This document shows positions 35,194-43,660 of a stretch of DNA of 64,000 nucleotides, one piece after another. The position numbers were made by a program, and so were the translations under genes. The notes under the pieces are model-generated. The model saw only the letters and a program-made list of their open reading frames with translations. It ran no database searches and was not told the origin of the DNA. This stretch comes from a bacterium D16-76 (lineage in GTDB: Bacteria > Bacillota > Clostridia > Oscillospirales > Acutalibacteraceae): NCBI GenBank assembly GCA_009917445.1, contig QZEE01000001.1, forward strand, positions 1 through 64,000. The letters run 5' to 3'. Position 1 is the stretch's first letter, and each line of letters begins with the position of its first letter.

Positions 35194-36489
35194 ATGCTTT
35201 CCCCTTGCCTGGCTGTGAATGAGAAGGGGCACCTGGCTATCAGCGGTTGCGACGCCGTAGATTTGGCCGGGCAGTATGGTACGCCCCTTTATGTGATGAG
35301 TGAAGATGAAATCCGCCGGGTTTGCAAAAGTTATGTGCAGTCGTTTCAAAGATTTTATGGGGGGCATGGCCGGCCCATTTATGCCAGCAAGGCTTTTTGC
35401 TGCAAGGAGATCTGCCGCATCGTTACCAGTGAGGGGATGGATGTGGAGGTGGTCTCGGGGGGCGAATTGTACACGGCTTTACAGGCGGGTGTGCAGGCTG
35501 GGCGCATCCATTTCCAGGGGAATAACAAGTCCGCACAGGAGATTGCCTTTGCCCTTGAAAATGGGGTGGGGGACATAGTGGTGGACAGCCTTTGGGAACT
35601 CCGCTTGATAGAGCGCATAGCGGGGGAGCGCCAGATGGCCGCCCCGGTTTCGCTGCGCATTAAGCCCGGCATAGACGCCCATACCCACGATTTTATCCGC
35701 ACGGGGCAGATCGATTCGAAGTTTGGCATTGATTTGGTCAGCGGCGAGGCTATGGAGGCGGTGCGGCTGGGCCTTGATTTGGAGCATGTGCAGCTGAAGG
35801 GGCTGCATTGCCATATTGGTTCCCAGATTTTGGAGGTAGAGCCCTTTGTGCACGCGGCTGAGGTGATGCTGGAGCTGTTTAGCGAGATAAAAAACCAGCT
35901 GGGGGTTGAGCTGGGGCACCTGAACCTGGGCGGCGGCTTTGGGGTGCATTACACCCAGCGGGACGACGCGGCGCCTTATGAGGATTACATGGCGGCGGTT
36001 TCCGCCAGGGTACATGCCAAGTGCGAGGAACTGGGCTTGACTTTGCCGGAAATCTTTTTGGAGCCGGGGCGCTCTGTGGTGGCAGAGGCTGGGGTCACGC
36101 TGTATACGGTAGGCTCGATTAAGGAGATACCGGGGGTGCGCAATTATGTTTCTATTGATGGGGGCATGTTTGAGAATCCCCGTTACGCGCTTTATCAGGC
36201 GGAATACACCTGCCTGCTGGCCAACAAGGCGGATAAGCCCGCGGATTACACCGCTACGGTGGCGGGCAAGTGCTGTGAGAGCGGCGATTTGATCCAGGAG
36301 CACACGCCCATACAGCGGCCGCAGGAAGGGGATATTCTGGCGGTGCTTACCACAGGGGCGTATAATTACTCTATGGCCTCTAACTATAACCGGAACTTGA
36401 AGCCGCCTTGCGTGATGGTGGCGGGGGGCGAATCCCGTGTGGTTATTAAGGGGGAGACGTATGAGGACCTTGTGCGCAACGATGTATAG
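35194..36489 (+). CDS. lysA: Diaminopimelate decarboxylase
   Basis: This PLP enzyme makes lysine from meso-diaminopimelate. The PLP Lys lies in IYASKAFCCKEI; HCHIGSQI, NLGGGFGVHY, EPGRSVVAEAG and GKCCESGD are family motifs, the last holding the active-site Cys. It is about 431 residues. AAAGGA at 35180-35185 suits ATG 35194; ATG 35185 and 35188 lie in or at that site. Confidence 0.96.
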   Translation: MLSPCLAVNEKGHLAISGCDAVDLAGQYGTPLYVMSEDEIRRVCKSYVQSFQRFYGGHGRPIYASKAFCCKEICRIVTSEGMDVEVVSGGELYTALQAGVQAGRIHFQGNNKSAQEIAFALENGVGDIVVDSLWELRLIERIAGERQMAAPVSLRIKPGIDAHTHDFIRTGQIDSKFGIDLVSGEAMEAVRLGLDLEHVQLKGLHCHIGSQILEVEPFVHAAEVMLELFSEIKNQLGVELGHLNLGGGFGVHYTQRDDAAPYEDYMAAVSARVHAKCEELGLTLPEIFLEPGRSVVAEAGVTLYTVGSIKEIPGVRNYVSIDGGMFENPRYALYQAEYTCLLANKADKPADYTATVAGKCCESGDLIQEHTPIQRPQEGDILAVLTTGAYNYSMASNYNRNLKPPCVMVAGGESRVVIKGETYEDLVRNDV

Positions 36490-36495
36490 GGGAGC

Positions 36496-37209
36496 ATGAT
36501 GGGCTATAGGTATTTGATTTTTGATGTAGATGGGACGCTTTTGAATTTTGGGCACGCTTATTGCCGCGCCCAAAAGGCGGTGGCAGAAAAGCTTGGCGTG
36601 TCGTACACGCCGGAATATGTGGCCCTGGATGAAAAACTGAGCTGGAAGGGCTGGAGGGAATCGGGGCTGGAGGATACGGGGTCGGCGTACATACAGGCCC
36701 ATTACCATTCGGTTTATTACGATTACCTGCGGCGGCATTTTACGTATTTGCTGGAAGCGCTGGGCATGAGCCGGGACGTGGAGGAACTGGTGGCGTGCTA
36801 TTTGGAAAGCGTAGCGGAATCCCGGGAATGGATGGAGCCGGATACGCTGGAAGTCTTCCGGCAGCTGGCCGGGGCGCATAAGCTGGTGCTGGCGACCAAT
36901 GGAATCAGCCAGGTACAGCGGCCCCGGGTGCGGGAATTGCTGCCTTATACGGAGGCGGTGTTTATTTCGGAGGAAATGGGCTGCATTAAGCCAGGGGAGG
37001 CGTTTTTTCAGAAAATGCTGGCGGATTTGGGCTGCGGGCCAAAAGACTGCCTGATGGTGGGGGACTCCCTTTCTAACGACATAAAGGGCGCTAAGTCGGT
37101 GGGGATGCCTACCTGCTGGTATAACCCCAAGGGGAAAGAAGCCGGCGAGGGGGACCGGGTGGATTTTGTCATAAAGAGTATAAAGGATTTGGAGGCTGTT
37201 TGCGGCTAA
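36496..37209 (+). CDS. HAD hydrolase, YjjG-like nucleotidase
   Basis: This 237-residue phosphatase has FDVDGTLLNF (nucleophile Asp), LATNGISQVQRPRV and CIKPGEAFF with the conserved Lys, and MVGDSLSNDIKGAKSVGM. The LATNG and cap layout fit YjjG-type noncanonical pyrimidine nucleotidases, which clean modified nucleotides. It follows lysA by six bases. Either Met of the MM start is possible. Confidence 0.88.
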   Translation: MMGYRYLIFDVDGTLLNFGHAYCRAQKAVAEKLGVSYTPEYVALDEKLSWKGWRESGLEDTGSAYIQAHYHSVYYDYLRRHFTYLLEALGMSRDVEELVACYLESVAESREWMEPDTLEVFRQLAGAHKLVLATNGISQVQRPRVRELLPYTEAVFISEEMGCIKPGEAFFQKMLADLGCGPKDCLMVGDSLSNDIKGAKSVGMPTCWYNPKGKEAGEGDRVDFVIKSIKDLEAVCG

Positions 37210-37235
37210 ATTCTGGTTAGGTTTGAGATTATATA

Positions 37236-37264
37236 TTTACTTTTTGTCTTTTCTGTGTTAAAAT
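37236..37264 (+). promoter_or_regulatory. Promoter of the yerC-type gene
   Basis: TTTACT (37236-37241), 17 bases and TAAAAT (37259-37264) lie in the only A+T-rich gap of this stretch, about 45 bases before the next start. Confidence 0.65.
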
Positions 37265-37309
37265 GATAAATCAATAAGGAATAATCCCCGCAGAAAGGAC
37301 GGCTCGGAT

Positions 37310-37612
37310 ATGAACGTGAAATTGCAGGACAGCAATATAGATTTCCTTTTCCAAACAGTGCTGTCTTTGGAAACCCTGGAAGAGTGCTACCGCTTTTTTG
37401 ACGACCTGTGCACAGTGCCGGAATTGAAGTCTATGTCGCAGCGGCTGGCCGTGGCTAAGATGCTCCGGGACAAGCAGGTGTACAGCGACATTGTGGCCAA
37501 GACAGGGGCTTCTACCGCTACTATCAGCCGGGTGAACCGCTCACTCAATTACGGCAGCGAAGGGTATGAGCTGGTGTTTGACCGGCTGGAAAAAAGGGAA
37601 GAGCAGGGCTGA
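37310..37612 (+). CDS. yerC: YerC/YecD family TrpR-related regulator
   Basis: This 100-residue protein has the TrpR-type helix-turn-helix: LCTVPELKSMSQRLAVAKML, then YSDIVAKTGASTATISRVNRSL. The YerC group is widespread in Firmicutes; targets are unknown. The A+T-rich upstream promoter and the next gene beginning two bases after the stop suggest an operon with the methyltransferase and hslO. Confidence 0.92.
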   Translation: MNVKLQDSNIDFLFQTVLSLETLEECYRFFDDLCTVPELKSMSQRLAVAKMLRDKQVYSDIVAKTGASTATISRVNRSLNYGSEGYELVFDRLEKREEQG

Positions 37613-37613
37613 T

Positions 37614-38360
37614 ATGGGGAATTATGCTGTTTTTGCCCAGTATTATGACGCCCTTACAGCCAATGTGGGCTATGGCCAGCGGGCGGAGTATTTCTTGACC
37701 CTGCTGGAAAGGCTGGGGCATCCCCCGGGCCTTACCCTGGATTTGGCTTGTGGGACGGGGTCGCTTACCTTGGAGCTTTTCCGCCGGGGGCTGGATGTGT
37801 ATGGCGTGGACAGCTCGGTGGAGATGCTTTCGGAGGCCCGCATGAAGTGCGCGGAGGCTGGGGCGGACATTTTGTTTTTGTGCCAGAAGATGCAGTCCTT
37901 GGACTTATATGGGACGGTGGACACGGTGGTGTGCTCGCTGGACAGCCTGAACCATCTGGACGGACGGGAAGAGATGCAGCGGGTGTTGGAGAAGGTCGCC
38001 TTTTTCATGGACCCGGGCGGGTATTTCCTGTTTGACCTTAATACCGTGTATAAGCACGAAAAGGTGCTGGGCAACCATACGTTTGTTTATGACGTGGGGC
38101 CGGTTTACTGCGTATGGCAGAACCGATGTGTGCAGGGCACGGGCCGGGTGGACATCCAGCTGGATTTTTTTGAACGGGAAGGCCGGCTTTACCGCCGCAG
38201 CCGAGAGCATTTTTCGGAATTTGCCTGCCCGGTGGAGGACGTTTTGGAGATGCTGGGGAAGGCTGGGTTTGCTGGTGTGCAGGTCTATGAAGAGATGACC
38301 TTTGACCCGCCCAGGGAGGACAGCCAGCGGCTGGTGTTTGCCGCGCAAAAATTGAGATAA
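37614..38360 (+). CDS. Class I SAM-dependent methyltransferase
   Basis: This 248-residue protein has the SAM-binding motif LDLACGTGSLTLEL and the acidic residue after strand two, VYGVDSSVEML. VVCSLDSLNHLD and GGYFLFDLNT match the clostridial group usually found between yerC-type regulators and hslO. The substrate is unknown. ATG 37614 begins two bases after the preceding stop. Confidence 0.9.
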   Translation: MGNYAVFAQYYDALTANVGYGQRAEYFLTLLERLGHPPGLTLDLACGTGSLTLELFRRGLDVYGVDSSVEMLSEARMKCAEAGADILFLCQKMQSLDLYGTVDTVVCSLDSLNHLDGREEMQRVLEKVAFFMDPGGYFLFDLNTVYKHEKVLGNHTFVYDVGPVYCVWQNRCVQGTGRVDIQLDFFEREGRLYRRSREHFSEFACPVEDVLEMLGKAGFAGVQVYEEMTFDPPREDSQRLVFAAQKLR

Positions 38361-38370
38361 GGAGCCGTGT

Positions 38371-39285
38371 GTGACGCATATGGACAGGATCATCCGCACC
38401 ATAACCTCGGACGGGAGCTTGATGGCCGCTGCCATTGACTCTACGGAGATTGTATATACGGCCCAGCAGCTGCATGGGCTTTCCAAAACAGCCTGCGCGG
38501 CTTTGGGCAGGCTGCTGACGGCGGCTTCCCTGATGGGCAACATGCTGAAAAAGGAGGAAGCGGGGCTTACCTTGAAAATCAACGGCGGGGGGCCTTTAGG
38601 GACGCTGGTGGCCCTTTCGGACAGCCATGGAAACGTGCGGGGGTATGTGGATAACCCCGGGGCAGAGCTGCCTATTCGCCGGGATGGCAAGATCGATGTG
38701 GGCGGCGGCGTGGGGAACCAGGGCCGTCTGGCGGTAATACGGGATTTGGGGGAGGGCGACCCTTATATCGGCCAGGTCGAGCTGGTTAGCGGGGAGATCG
38801 CCGAAGATATTACCCAGTATTACGCGGCCAGCGAGCAGGCGCCTACGGTGTGCGCTTTGGGCGTGCTGACAGACAAGGAGAAAGGGCAGGCGCTGCTTTC
38901 CGGCGGGCTGCTGATACAGGTGCTGCCGGGAGCGGATGAGGCCGCGGTGAGGCAGCTGGAGGAAAACATCGGCAGGCTGGATTCGGTGACAACGATGCTG
39001 GCCAAGGGGCTTTCTGTAGAGGACATGTGCCGCCGGGCTTTGGATGGCTTTGCTATGGAGGTTTTGGACGAATCGGCGATACATTATGTGTGCAATTGCA
39101 GCAAGGAACGCTTTGCCAGGGGGCTTTTGACGCTGGGGCCCAGGGAGATTTTGTCGCTGCCTTTGGACGGGCAGGGCCGGGCCGAGGCTGTGTGCCAGTA
39201 TTGCAGCCGGAAATACTACTTTACCAGGGCGGATTTAGAAGCTTTGGCAGGGCAGGCGGCGGAGGGCTTAAAAAAAGAAAAATAA
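38371..39285 (+). CDS. hslO: Hsp33 redox-regulated chaperone
   Basis: Hsp33 holds unfolding proteins during oxidative stress. The C-terminal zinc switch is VCNCSKERF...CQYCSRKYYF, giving the Cys-x-Cys and Cys-x2-Cys pairs. The N-terminal domain has the conserved GRLLTAASLMGNMLK and YVDNPGAELP. It is 304 residues long. GTG 38371 follows AAGGAG at six bases; ATG 38380 is in frame just inside. Confidence 0.96.
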   Translation: MTHMDRIIRTITSDGSLMAAAIDSTEIVYTAQQLHGLSKTACAALGRLLTAASLMGNMLKKEEAGLTLKINGGGPLGTLVALSDSHGNVRGYVDNPGAELPIRRDGKIDVGGGVGNQGRLAVIRDLGEGDPYIGQVELVSGEIAEDITQYYAASEQAPTVCALGVLTDKEKGQALLSGGLLIQVLPGADEAAVRQLEENIGRLDSVTTMLAKGLSVEDMCRRALDGFAMEVLDESAIHYVCNCSKERFARGLLTLGPREILSLPLDGQGRAEAVCQYCSRKYYFTRADLEALAGQAAEGLKKEK

Positions 39286-39300
39286 ATTTTGAAAAACCCC

Positions 39301-39329
39301 TTGACATTTGGCGGAAAATCCTGTAATAT
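39301..39329 (+). promoter_or_regulatory. Consensus promoter of the tRNA cluster
   Basis: TTGACA (39301-39306), a 17-base spacer and TAATAT (39324-39329) lie about 60 bases before the first tRNA. Confidence 0.88.
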
Positions 39330-39390
39330 ATAGAGCGTCGCTGGTAGACAGCGCAAGGCGCTGCAAGGCAGCGTAGATGTGTTAAGGGAC

Positions 39391-39467
39391 GGGGGCATAG
39401 CTCAGCTGGTTAGAGCACCTGCCTTACAAGCAGGGGGTCATAGGTTCGAGTCCTATTGTCCCCACCA
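39391..39467 (+). tRNA. tRNA-Val (anticodon TAC)
   Basis: Full cloverleaf: acceptor GGGGGCA with TGTCCCC, anticodon stem CCTGC/GCAGG with loop CTTACAA, T loop TTCGAGT, and encoded CCA. First of five tRNA genes. Confidence 0.96.
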
Positions 39468-39500
39468 GACACATAAAATTTGATATGTACATTGCAATTT

Positions 39501-39577
39501 GGCCCGGTAGTTCAGCTGGTTAGAACGCTAGCCTGTCACGCTAGAGGTCGACGGTTCGAGCCCGTTCCGGGTCGCCA
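39501..39577 (+). tRNA. tRNA-Asp (anticodon GTC)
   Basis: Full cloverleaf with GGCCCGG/CCGGGTC acceptor, anticodon loop CTGTCAC, T loop TTCGAGC and encoded CCA. Confidence 0.96.
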
Positions 39578-39582
39578 AATTT

Positions 39583-39658
39583 GCCTCTGTAGCTCAGTTG
39601 GTAGAGCAGGGGACTGAAAATCCCCGTGTCATTGGTTCGATTCCGATCGGAGGCACCA
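39583..39658 (+). tRNA. tRNA-Phe (anticodon GAA)
   Basis: Full cloverleaf with anticodon stem GGGGA/TCCCC, loop CTGAAAA, T loop TTCGATT, and encoded CCA. Starts five bases after tRNA-Asp. Confidence 0.96.
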
Positions 39659-39661
39659 TTT

Positions 39662-39737
39662 GCGGGCGTAGCTCATCTGGTAGAGCGCCACCTTGCCAAG
39701 GTGGAGGTAGCGAGTTCGAGCCTCGTCGTCCGCTCCA
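39662..39737 (+). tRNA. tRNA-Gly (anticodon GCC)
   Basis: Full cloverleaf GCGGGCG/CGTCCGC, anticodon stem CCACC/GGTGG with loop TTGCCAA, T loop TTCGAGC, encoded CCA. Confidence 0.96.
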
Positions 39738-39743
39738 CGATGT

Positions 39744-39773
39744 GAAAAGACGCTTCTTTCGGGGCGTCTTTTC
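39744..39773 (+). terminator. Hairpin between tRNA-Gly and tRNA-Cys
   Basis: GAAAAGACGC pairs with GCGTCTTTTC around ten bases. It probably ends or weakens the transcript of the four preceding tRNAs. Confidence 0.75.
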
Positions 39774-39781
39774 CTAAACAC

Positions 39782-39856
39782 GGTGACATAGCCAAGTGGT
39801 AAGGCAAAGGTCTGCAAAACCTTCATTCCCCGGTTCAAATCCGGGTGTCACCTCCA
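39782..39856 (+). tRNA. tRNA-Cys (anticodon GCA)
   Basis: Full cloverleaf with GGTGACA/TGTCACC acceptor, loop CTGCAAA, T loop TTCAAAT and encoded CCA. It lies past the hairpin, so its level may differ from the other four. Confidence 0.95.
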
Positions 39857-39915
39857 AAAGCGCTGTGGATTTTATATCCATGGCGTTTTTATTTTTTAGA
39901 AGGAGGTTAGGTTTT

Positions 39916-40329
39916 ATGCTGGAAAAAGTGCCGAATGGGGAAGAATTGACGGGGCTGCTGGGCCCAAAGCTGTATGGGGTGTGGGCCGGGCTCTGTGGGG
40001 CGATTGAAGAAAAGTATGAGATGGAAACCATGTGGAACAAGGGCGGCAAGGAGTGGCGGTATGAATATAAATACCGCAGGGGCGGGAAGACGCTTTGCGC
40101 TTTGTATGCCCGGGAGGGGTGCGTGGGCTTTATGGTCATTTTTGGCAGGGCCGAGCGGGAAAAGTTTGAGGCGGCCCAGGGGGATTTCCCCGAGGCCATA
40201 CGGACGGCCTATGAAAACGCTACCACCTACCACGATGGGAAGTGGGTCATGTTTGAGCCCCAGGATACGGCCAGCCTGCCGGACTATGTGCGGGTGTTGG
40301 CAGTCAAAAGAAAGCCCAACCGGAAATAG
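39916..40329 (+). CDS. DUF3788 family protein
   Basis: This 137-residue protein contains WNKGGKEWRYEYKYRRGGKTLCALYAREGCVGFMVIFG and ends with a run of basic residues, matching DUF3788, a small cytoplasmic family of unknown function. AAGGAGG precedes ATG 39916. The conserved aromatic and basic residues form a possible ligand pocket in related structures; no activity is known. Confidence 0.8.
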   Translation: MLEKVPNGEELTGLLGPKLYGVWAGLCGAIEEKYEMETMWNKGGKEWRYEYKYRRGGKTLCALYAREGCVGFMVIFGRAEREKFEAAQGDFPEAIRTAYENATTYHDGKWVMFEPQDTASLPDYVRVLAVKRKPNRK

Positions 40330-40364
40330 GAATTGTTGTTTTGCGAAAGGAGTGTGCGGGCCAT

Positions 40365-40886
40365 ATGCAGTTAGAAACACAGCGCTTGATTTTGCGGGAG
40401 ATGGTGCCCGGGGATTTTGAAGCCCTGTATAAAGTCTTGGGGGATGCAGACATTATGCGGCACTACCCCTATACCTTTGATGAAAAACGGGTACGGGATT
40501 GGATAGATCGGAATATCGAGCGGTATGAGATTTTCGGCTTTGGCCTGTGGGCTGTTGTTTTGAAGGAGACTGGGGAGATGATCGGCGACTGCGGCTTGAC
40601 GATGCAGAATATTGGCGGCAAGATCAAGCCTGAGATCGGCTACCATATCCGCAGGGATCAGCAGAGAAAGGGCTACGCCAAAGAAGCCGCCCGGGCCTGC
40701 CGGGATTGGGCTTTTGAAAACACCCCTTTTAATATGATTTTTTCTTACATGAAGTACACTAACGTGGGGTCATGCTCGACTGCTGCGGCGAACGGCATGC
40801 GTTTGTTGGAAGAGTTTGAGGACGAGGTAAACACCATCACAAAGGTTTACGGCATCACCCGGGAGGAGTGGGGGCAATGCCGGTAA
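40365..40886 (+). CDS. GNAT family N-acetyltransferase
   Basis: This 173-residue protein begins LETQRLILREMVPGDFEALY and has the acetyl-CoA loop RRDQQRKGYAKEAARACRDWAF, as in ribosomal-protein and small-molecule acetyltransferases of the RimJ/RimL type. The substrate is unknown. ATG 40365 agrees with the family start; AAAGGAG lies 12 bases upstream. The next gene starts inside its last codons. Confidence 0.88.
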   Translation: MQLETQRLILREMVPGDFEALYKVLGDADIMRHYPYTFDEKRVRDWIDRNIERYEIFGFGLWAVVLKETGEMIGDCGLTMQNIGGKIKPEIGYHIRRDQQRKGYAKEAARACRDWAFENTPFNMIFSYMKYTNVGSCSTAAANGMRLLEEFEDEVNTITKVYGITREEWGQCR

Positions 40887-41683
40887 AGGAATGGGGGATA
40901 CCTACCCTGCTGGAAGCCCCAGACCCGGAGGGCGCGGCGGCGCTGTGCCGCCAGTTGGGTTTTGGCTTTATCGAGCTGAACATGAACCTGCCCCAGTACC
41001 AGAGGTGGGATGCCCCCCTGCTGCAAAGCGTGGCAGACAGGTACCAGGTCTATTTTACCGTACACCTGGATGAAAAGCTGGATTTGTGCGATTTTAACCC
41101 CCTTGTGGCCCAGGCATACCTGGATACCCTGCTGGAAACGATATCCTTTGCCCGTAGGCTGCAGGTTCCTGTCTTAAATATGCACCTGTCGGAAGGCGTA
41201 CACTTTACCCTGCCTGGGAAAAAGGCATATCTTTATGAGATGTACCGGGAACATTTTTTGGGGCGGCTCACTGAGGCCATTGCCCGGTGTGAGGAAGCTG
41301 CGGAAGGGGCGGTATCTATCTGCCTGGAAAATACCGGGAACTTTGACAAACCCTTTCTTCAGGAGGCTTTAGAGCTATTCTTGCAGAGCCCGCTGTTTGG
41401 GCTGACCTTTGACATTGGCCATAACCACAGCGCCGGGGATGTGGACAGGCCCTTTTTCCTGTCACATAAAGACAAGCTGCGGCATTTCCACATACATGAC
41501 GCGGTTGGTGGAAAGAACCATCTGCCCCTGGGTACAGGGGAAATCGATTTGCCTGGGCACCTGGCCCTTGCCGCTGAGGGGAACTGCCGGGCGGTGCTGG
41601 AGGTTAAAACGATGCGGGCCCTGGGGGATTCGGTGGAGTGGCTGCGCAGGGAGGGCTTCTTGGAAAGGAATCAGATGGTGTGA
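40877..41683 (+). CDS. Sugar phosphate isomerase/epimerase-like protein (TIM barrel)
   Basis: This 268-residue protein of the xylose-isomerase-like (AP endonuclease family 2) fold has FIELNMN, VYFTVHLDEKLDL, LNMHLSEG, CLENTGNF, LTFDIGHNHSAG and HFHIHDAVGG, supplying the His, Glu and Asp metal ligands. The exact substrate is unknown. ATG 40877 has GAGGAG upstream and overlaps the GNAT gene by ten bases. Confidence 0.85.
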   Translation: MPVKEWGIPTLLEAPDPEGAAALCRQLGFGFIELNMNLPQYQRWDAPLLQSVADRYQVYFTVHLDEKLDLCDFNPLVAQAYLDTLLETISFARRLQVPVLNMHLSEGVHFTLPGKKAYLYEMYREHFLGRLTEAIARCEEAAEGAVSICLENTGNFDKPFLQEALELFLQSPLFGLTFDIGHNHSAGDVDRPFFLSHKDKLRHFHIHDAVGGKNHLPLGTGEIDLPGHLALAAEGNCRAVLEVKTMRALGDSVEWLRREGFLERNQMV

Positions 41684-41700
41684 AAAATCGTGAGAAAGGG

Positions 41701-41734
41701 GCGATACGGTTCTTTTGTATGAACCCTGTATCGC
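41701..41734 (+). promoter_or_regulatory. Hairpin ending directly at the AAC(3)-like start codon
   Basis: GCGATAC plus GGTTC pairs with GAACC plus GTATCGC with a small bulge, and the stem ends at base 41734, next to the ATG at 41735. It leaves no visible ribosome binding site outside the stem, so translation may depend on its opening. Confidence 0.5.
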
Positions 41735-42529
41735 ATGGTGATGAAAATGTATACGAAAAGCGATTTATTGGCGGATATTGAGAAGATGGGCATAGACCCT
41801 AAGGGGGCGCTGCTCATCCATTCGTCTATGAAGGCTATAGGCCCGGTGGAGGGCCGGGCGGACACGGTATTGGATGCTTGGAGCCAGTACATGGGGGATG
41901 GGCTGCTGATTTTCCCCACGCATACCTGGAAGTATATAGGCGATGGGAAAGAACAGTCGGTTTTTGATTCGCGCACACTGCCTGCCTGTGTGGGTATTTT
42001 GCCGGAGCTTTTCCGGCAAAGGGAGGGGGTTGTCCGTTCGCTGCACCCCACCCACTCGGTGGCGGCGCTGGGGAAAGGGGCTGCCGCTTACACGGCGGGG
42101 GAGGAACAGCGGCACAGCCCGGCGCCCCGGGAGGGCTGTTGGGGCAAGCTGGTGGACTTGGATGCCACCATCCTCTTTTTGGGGTGTACGCTGCGCTCGA
42201 ACACCTTTATACATGGGGTGGAGGAGTGGAACGGCATCCCGAACCGTGTTTCGGTGGAGGCTTACCCGCTTACCATACTGGGGCCGCAAGGGGAGGAATA
42301 CCATACGAACATGCACTTCCACAGGTGCTCTTATGGGGATGTGTCGGAAAATTACGACAAGCTGGAAAAGCCCTTTTTAAAGCATGGGGCTATCCGGTAT
42401 GGCGTCTTGGGGGATGCCAAGTGTGTGATAGGCAGCGCCCAGAAAATGGCGGAGGCCGCCTCGGCGCTGCTGCAAAAGGAACCGAACCTTTTTATAGACG
42501 CGAAACCCGTGCCGGAAGAGTGGTATTGA
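41735..42529 (+). CDS. AAC(3)-like aminoglycoside N-acetyltransferase family protein
   Basis: This 264-residue protein has the fold markers of the AAC(3)/YokD family: LLIHSSMKAIG, FPTHTWKY, RSLHPTHSVAALG with the conserved His, and ILFLGCTLRSNTFIHGVE. Members acetylate aminoglycosides or unknown cell metabolites; chromosomal clostridial copies are mostly of unproven activity, so resistance should not be assumed. Several Met codons (41735, 41741, 41747) lie close together; no clear ribosome binding site decides among them. Confidence 0.85.
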   Translation: MVMKMYTKSDLLADIEKMGIDPKGALLIHSSMKAIGPVEGRADTVLDAWSQYMGDGLLIFPTHTWKYIGDGKEQSVFDSRTLPACVGILPELFRQREGVVRSLHPTHSVAALGKGAAAYTAGEEQRHSPAPREGCWGKLVDLDATILFLGCTLRSNTFIHGVEEWNGIPNRVSVEAYPLTILGPQGEEYHTNMHFHRCSYGDVSENYDKLEKPFLKHGAIRYGVLGDAKCVIGSAQKMAEAASALLQKEPNLFIDAKPVPEEWY

Positions 42530-42561
42530 TTTTGTGCAGCCCTGGCGGCGGGGCGGGAGGC

Positions 42562-42597
42562 AAAGCGCTGGGGGATGCACCTGGCGCTTTCTTTTTT
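42562..42597 (+). terminator. Intrinsic terminator after the AAC(3)-like gene
   Basis: AAAGCGC pairs with GCGCTTT around 15 bases and is followed by CTTTTTT. Confidence 0.8.
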
Positions 42598-42718
42598 GGT
42601 TTGATTGTGGGCCCTTGGGGGCTTCTCTTCTTGGAAAAGGATGAATAGGCAAAATCTTCCCGGCATAGCTTGTAAGGGCAGGCGCAAAGCGTCCAAGCAA
42701 AAGCAAGGGGGAGAGGCT

Positions 42719-43480
42719 ATGAAAAAACGGAAGCTGGGGTTTTGGCTGCTGTTCTGCGGGGCGCTGGCGCTTTTTGCGGCGCAGACGATGGAGGCGTTTG
42801 GCGTGGTGTCGTTCCACGCAGATTTTTTCGAGAAGAAGAGCACCATTGTACTGGATGCCGGGCACGGCGGCGAGGACGGCGGCGCGGTGGCCGCGGACGG
42901 CAGTATGGAAAAGGACATCAACCTGGCGATTGCGCTGGAATTGGAAAAATATTTGAAGCAGAACAATTTTGACGTGGTGATGATTCGGGACACGGACAGC
43001 GCGGTGGGGGACCAGAGCTTGGGTACCATTGCCCAGCGCAAGCGGTCCGACACAAAGAACCGGCTGCGCACGGTGGAGGAAACCGGGGAGTGTATTTTAA
43101 TCAGCATACACCAGAACCATTTTTCCCAGAGCCAGTATAGCGGGGCCCAGGTGTTTTATTCGGGCAACCGGGAGGAAAGCGCTTTGCTGGCAGAATGTAT
43201 ACGGCAAAGCATTGTGGGGTCTTTGCAGCCGGAAAACAAGCGGGAGAACAAGCAGGCGGAAAAGAACATCTACCTACTGTATAACTGCCAGGTACCCGCC
43301 GTTTTGGTGGAGTGCGGGTTCCTTTCCAATCCCCAGGAGGCGGAAAGGCTGGGCCAGGCTTCTTATCAGAAGGACATGGCGGCGGCTATTTATAACGGCT
43401 TGGTGGACTATCTGCAAGTCAGCCCGAAGAAAGGAGAGCCTGCCAGCAAAAGCGTTTTTTCCAGATTGGCAAAACCGTAG
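42719..43480 (+). CDS. cwlD: N-acetylmuramoyl-L-alanine amidase CwlD
   Basis: This 253-residue protein has an N-terminal membrane or signal segment (LGFWLLFCGALALFAAQTMEAF) and an Amidase_3 domain with the zinc ligands His in VLDAGHGGEDGG, Glu in MEKDINLAIALEL and His in ISIHQNHF, and catalytic Glu in VLVECGFLSNPQEA. In spore formers CwlD helps make muramic delta-lactam in the spore cortex. ATG 42719 follows GGGAGAGG. Confidence 0.9.
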   Translation: MKKRKLGFWLLFCGALALFAAQTMEAFGVVSFHADFFEKKSTIVLDAGHGGEDGGAVAADGSMEKDINLAIALELEKYLKQNNFDVVMIRDTDSAVGDQSLGTIAQRKRSDTKNRLRTVEETGECILISIHQNHFSQSQYSGAQVFYSGNREESALLAECIRQSIVGSLQPENKRENKQAEKNIYLLYNCQVPAVLVECGFLSNPQEAERLGQASYQKDMAAAIYNGLVDYLQVSPKKGEPASKSVFSRLAKP

Positions 43481-43510
43481 GGATGTGGTATAATGTGTTC
43501 TAGCGAACAC
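43466..43510 (+). promoter_or_regulatory. radA promoter with inverted repeat at the transcription start
   Basis: TTGGCA (43466-43471), 17 bases and TATAAT (43489-43494), with an extended TG, form a strong promoter within the end of cwlD. GTGTTC-N4-GAACAC at 43495-43510 follows immediately and is a possible operator. The remaining leader up to 43660 contains further hairpins (CCCCTGC/GCAGGGG, CGGG...CCGG). Confidence 0.75.
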
Positions 43511-43660
43511 TTAGGAGTATCCCTCTCGCGCGAAGCGCTCGACCCCTGCTGCGCAGGGGTACCGGGAACTCCGGGTAGGGTTTATATAATAATGGCAGAA
43601 ACGCGCCTGCACCGGCGAAAGCTGGGCACGGAAAGCGCCGCCCAAGGGATGGGAAGATAT

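Noticed and set aside
39629-40199. Minus-strand ORFs across the tRNA-Gly/tRNA-Cys region
   Set aside because: They are antisense to tRNA genes and to the DUF3788 gene and have no ribosome site.
43495-43510. LexA (SOS) box at radA
   Set aside because: The Firmicutes box is GAAC-N4-GTTC; here the halves are in the opposite order (GTTC-N4-GAAC).
43493-43660. N-terminal extension of RadA in frame from 43493
   Set aside because: The family starts at MAGKSK near the zinc finger; the upstream codons overlap the promoter, dyad and hairpins.
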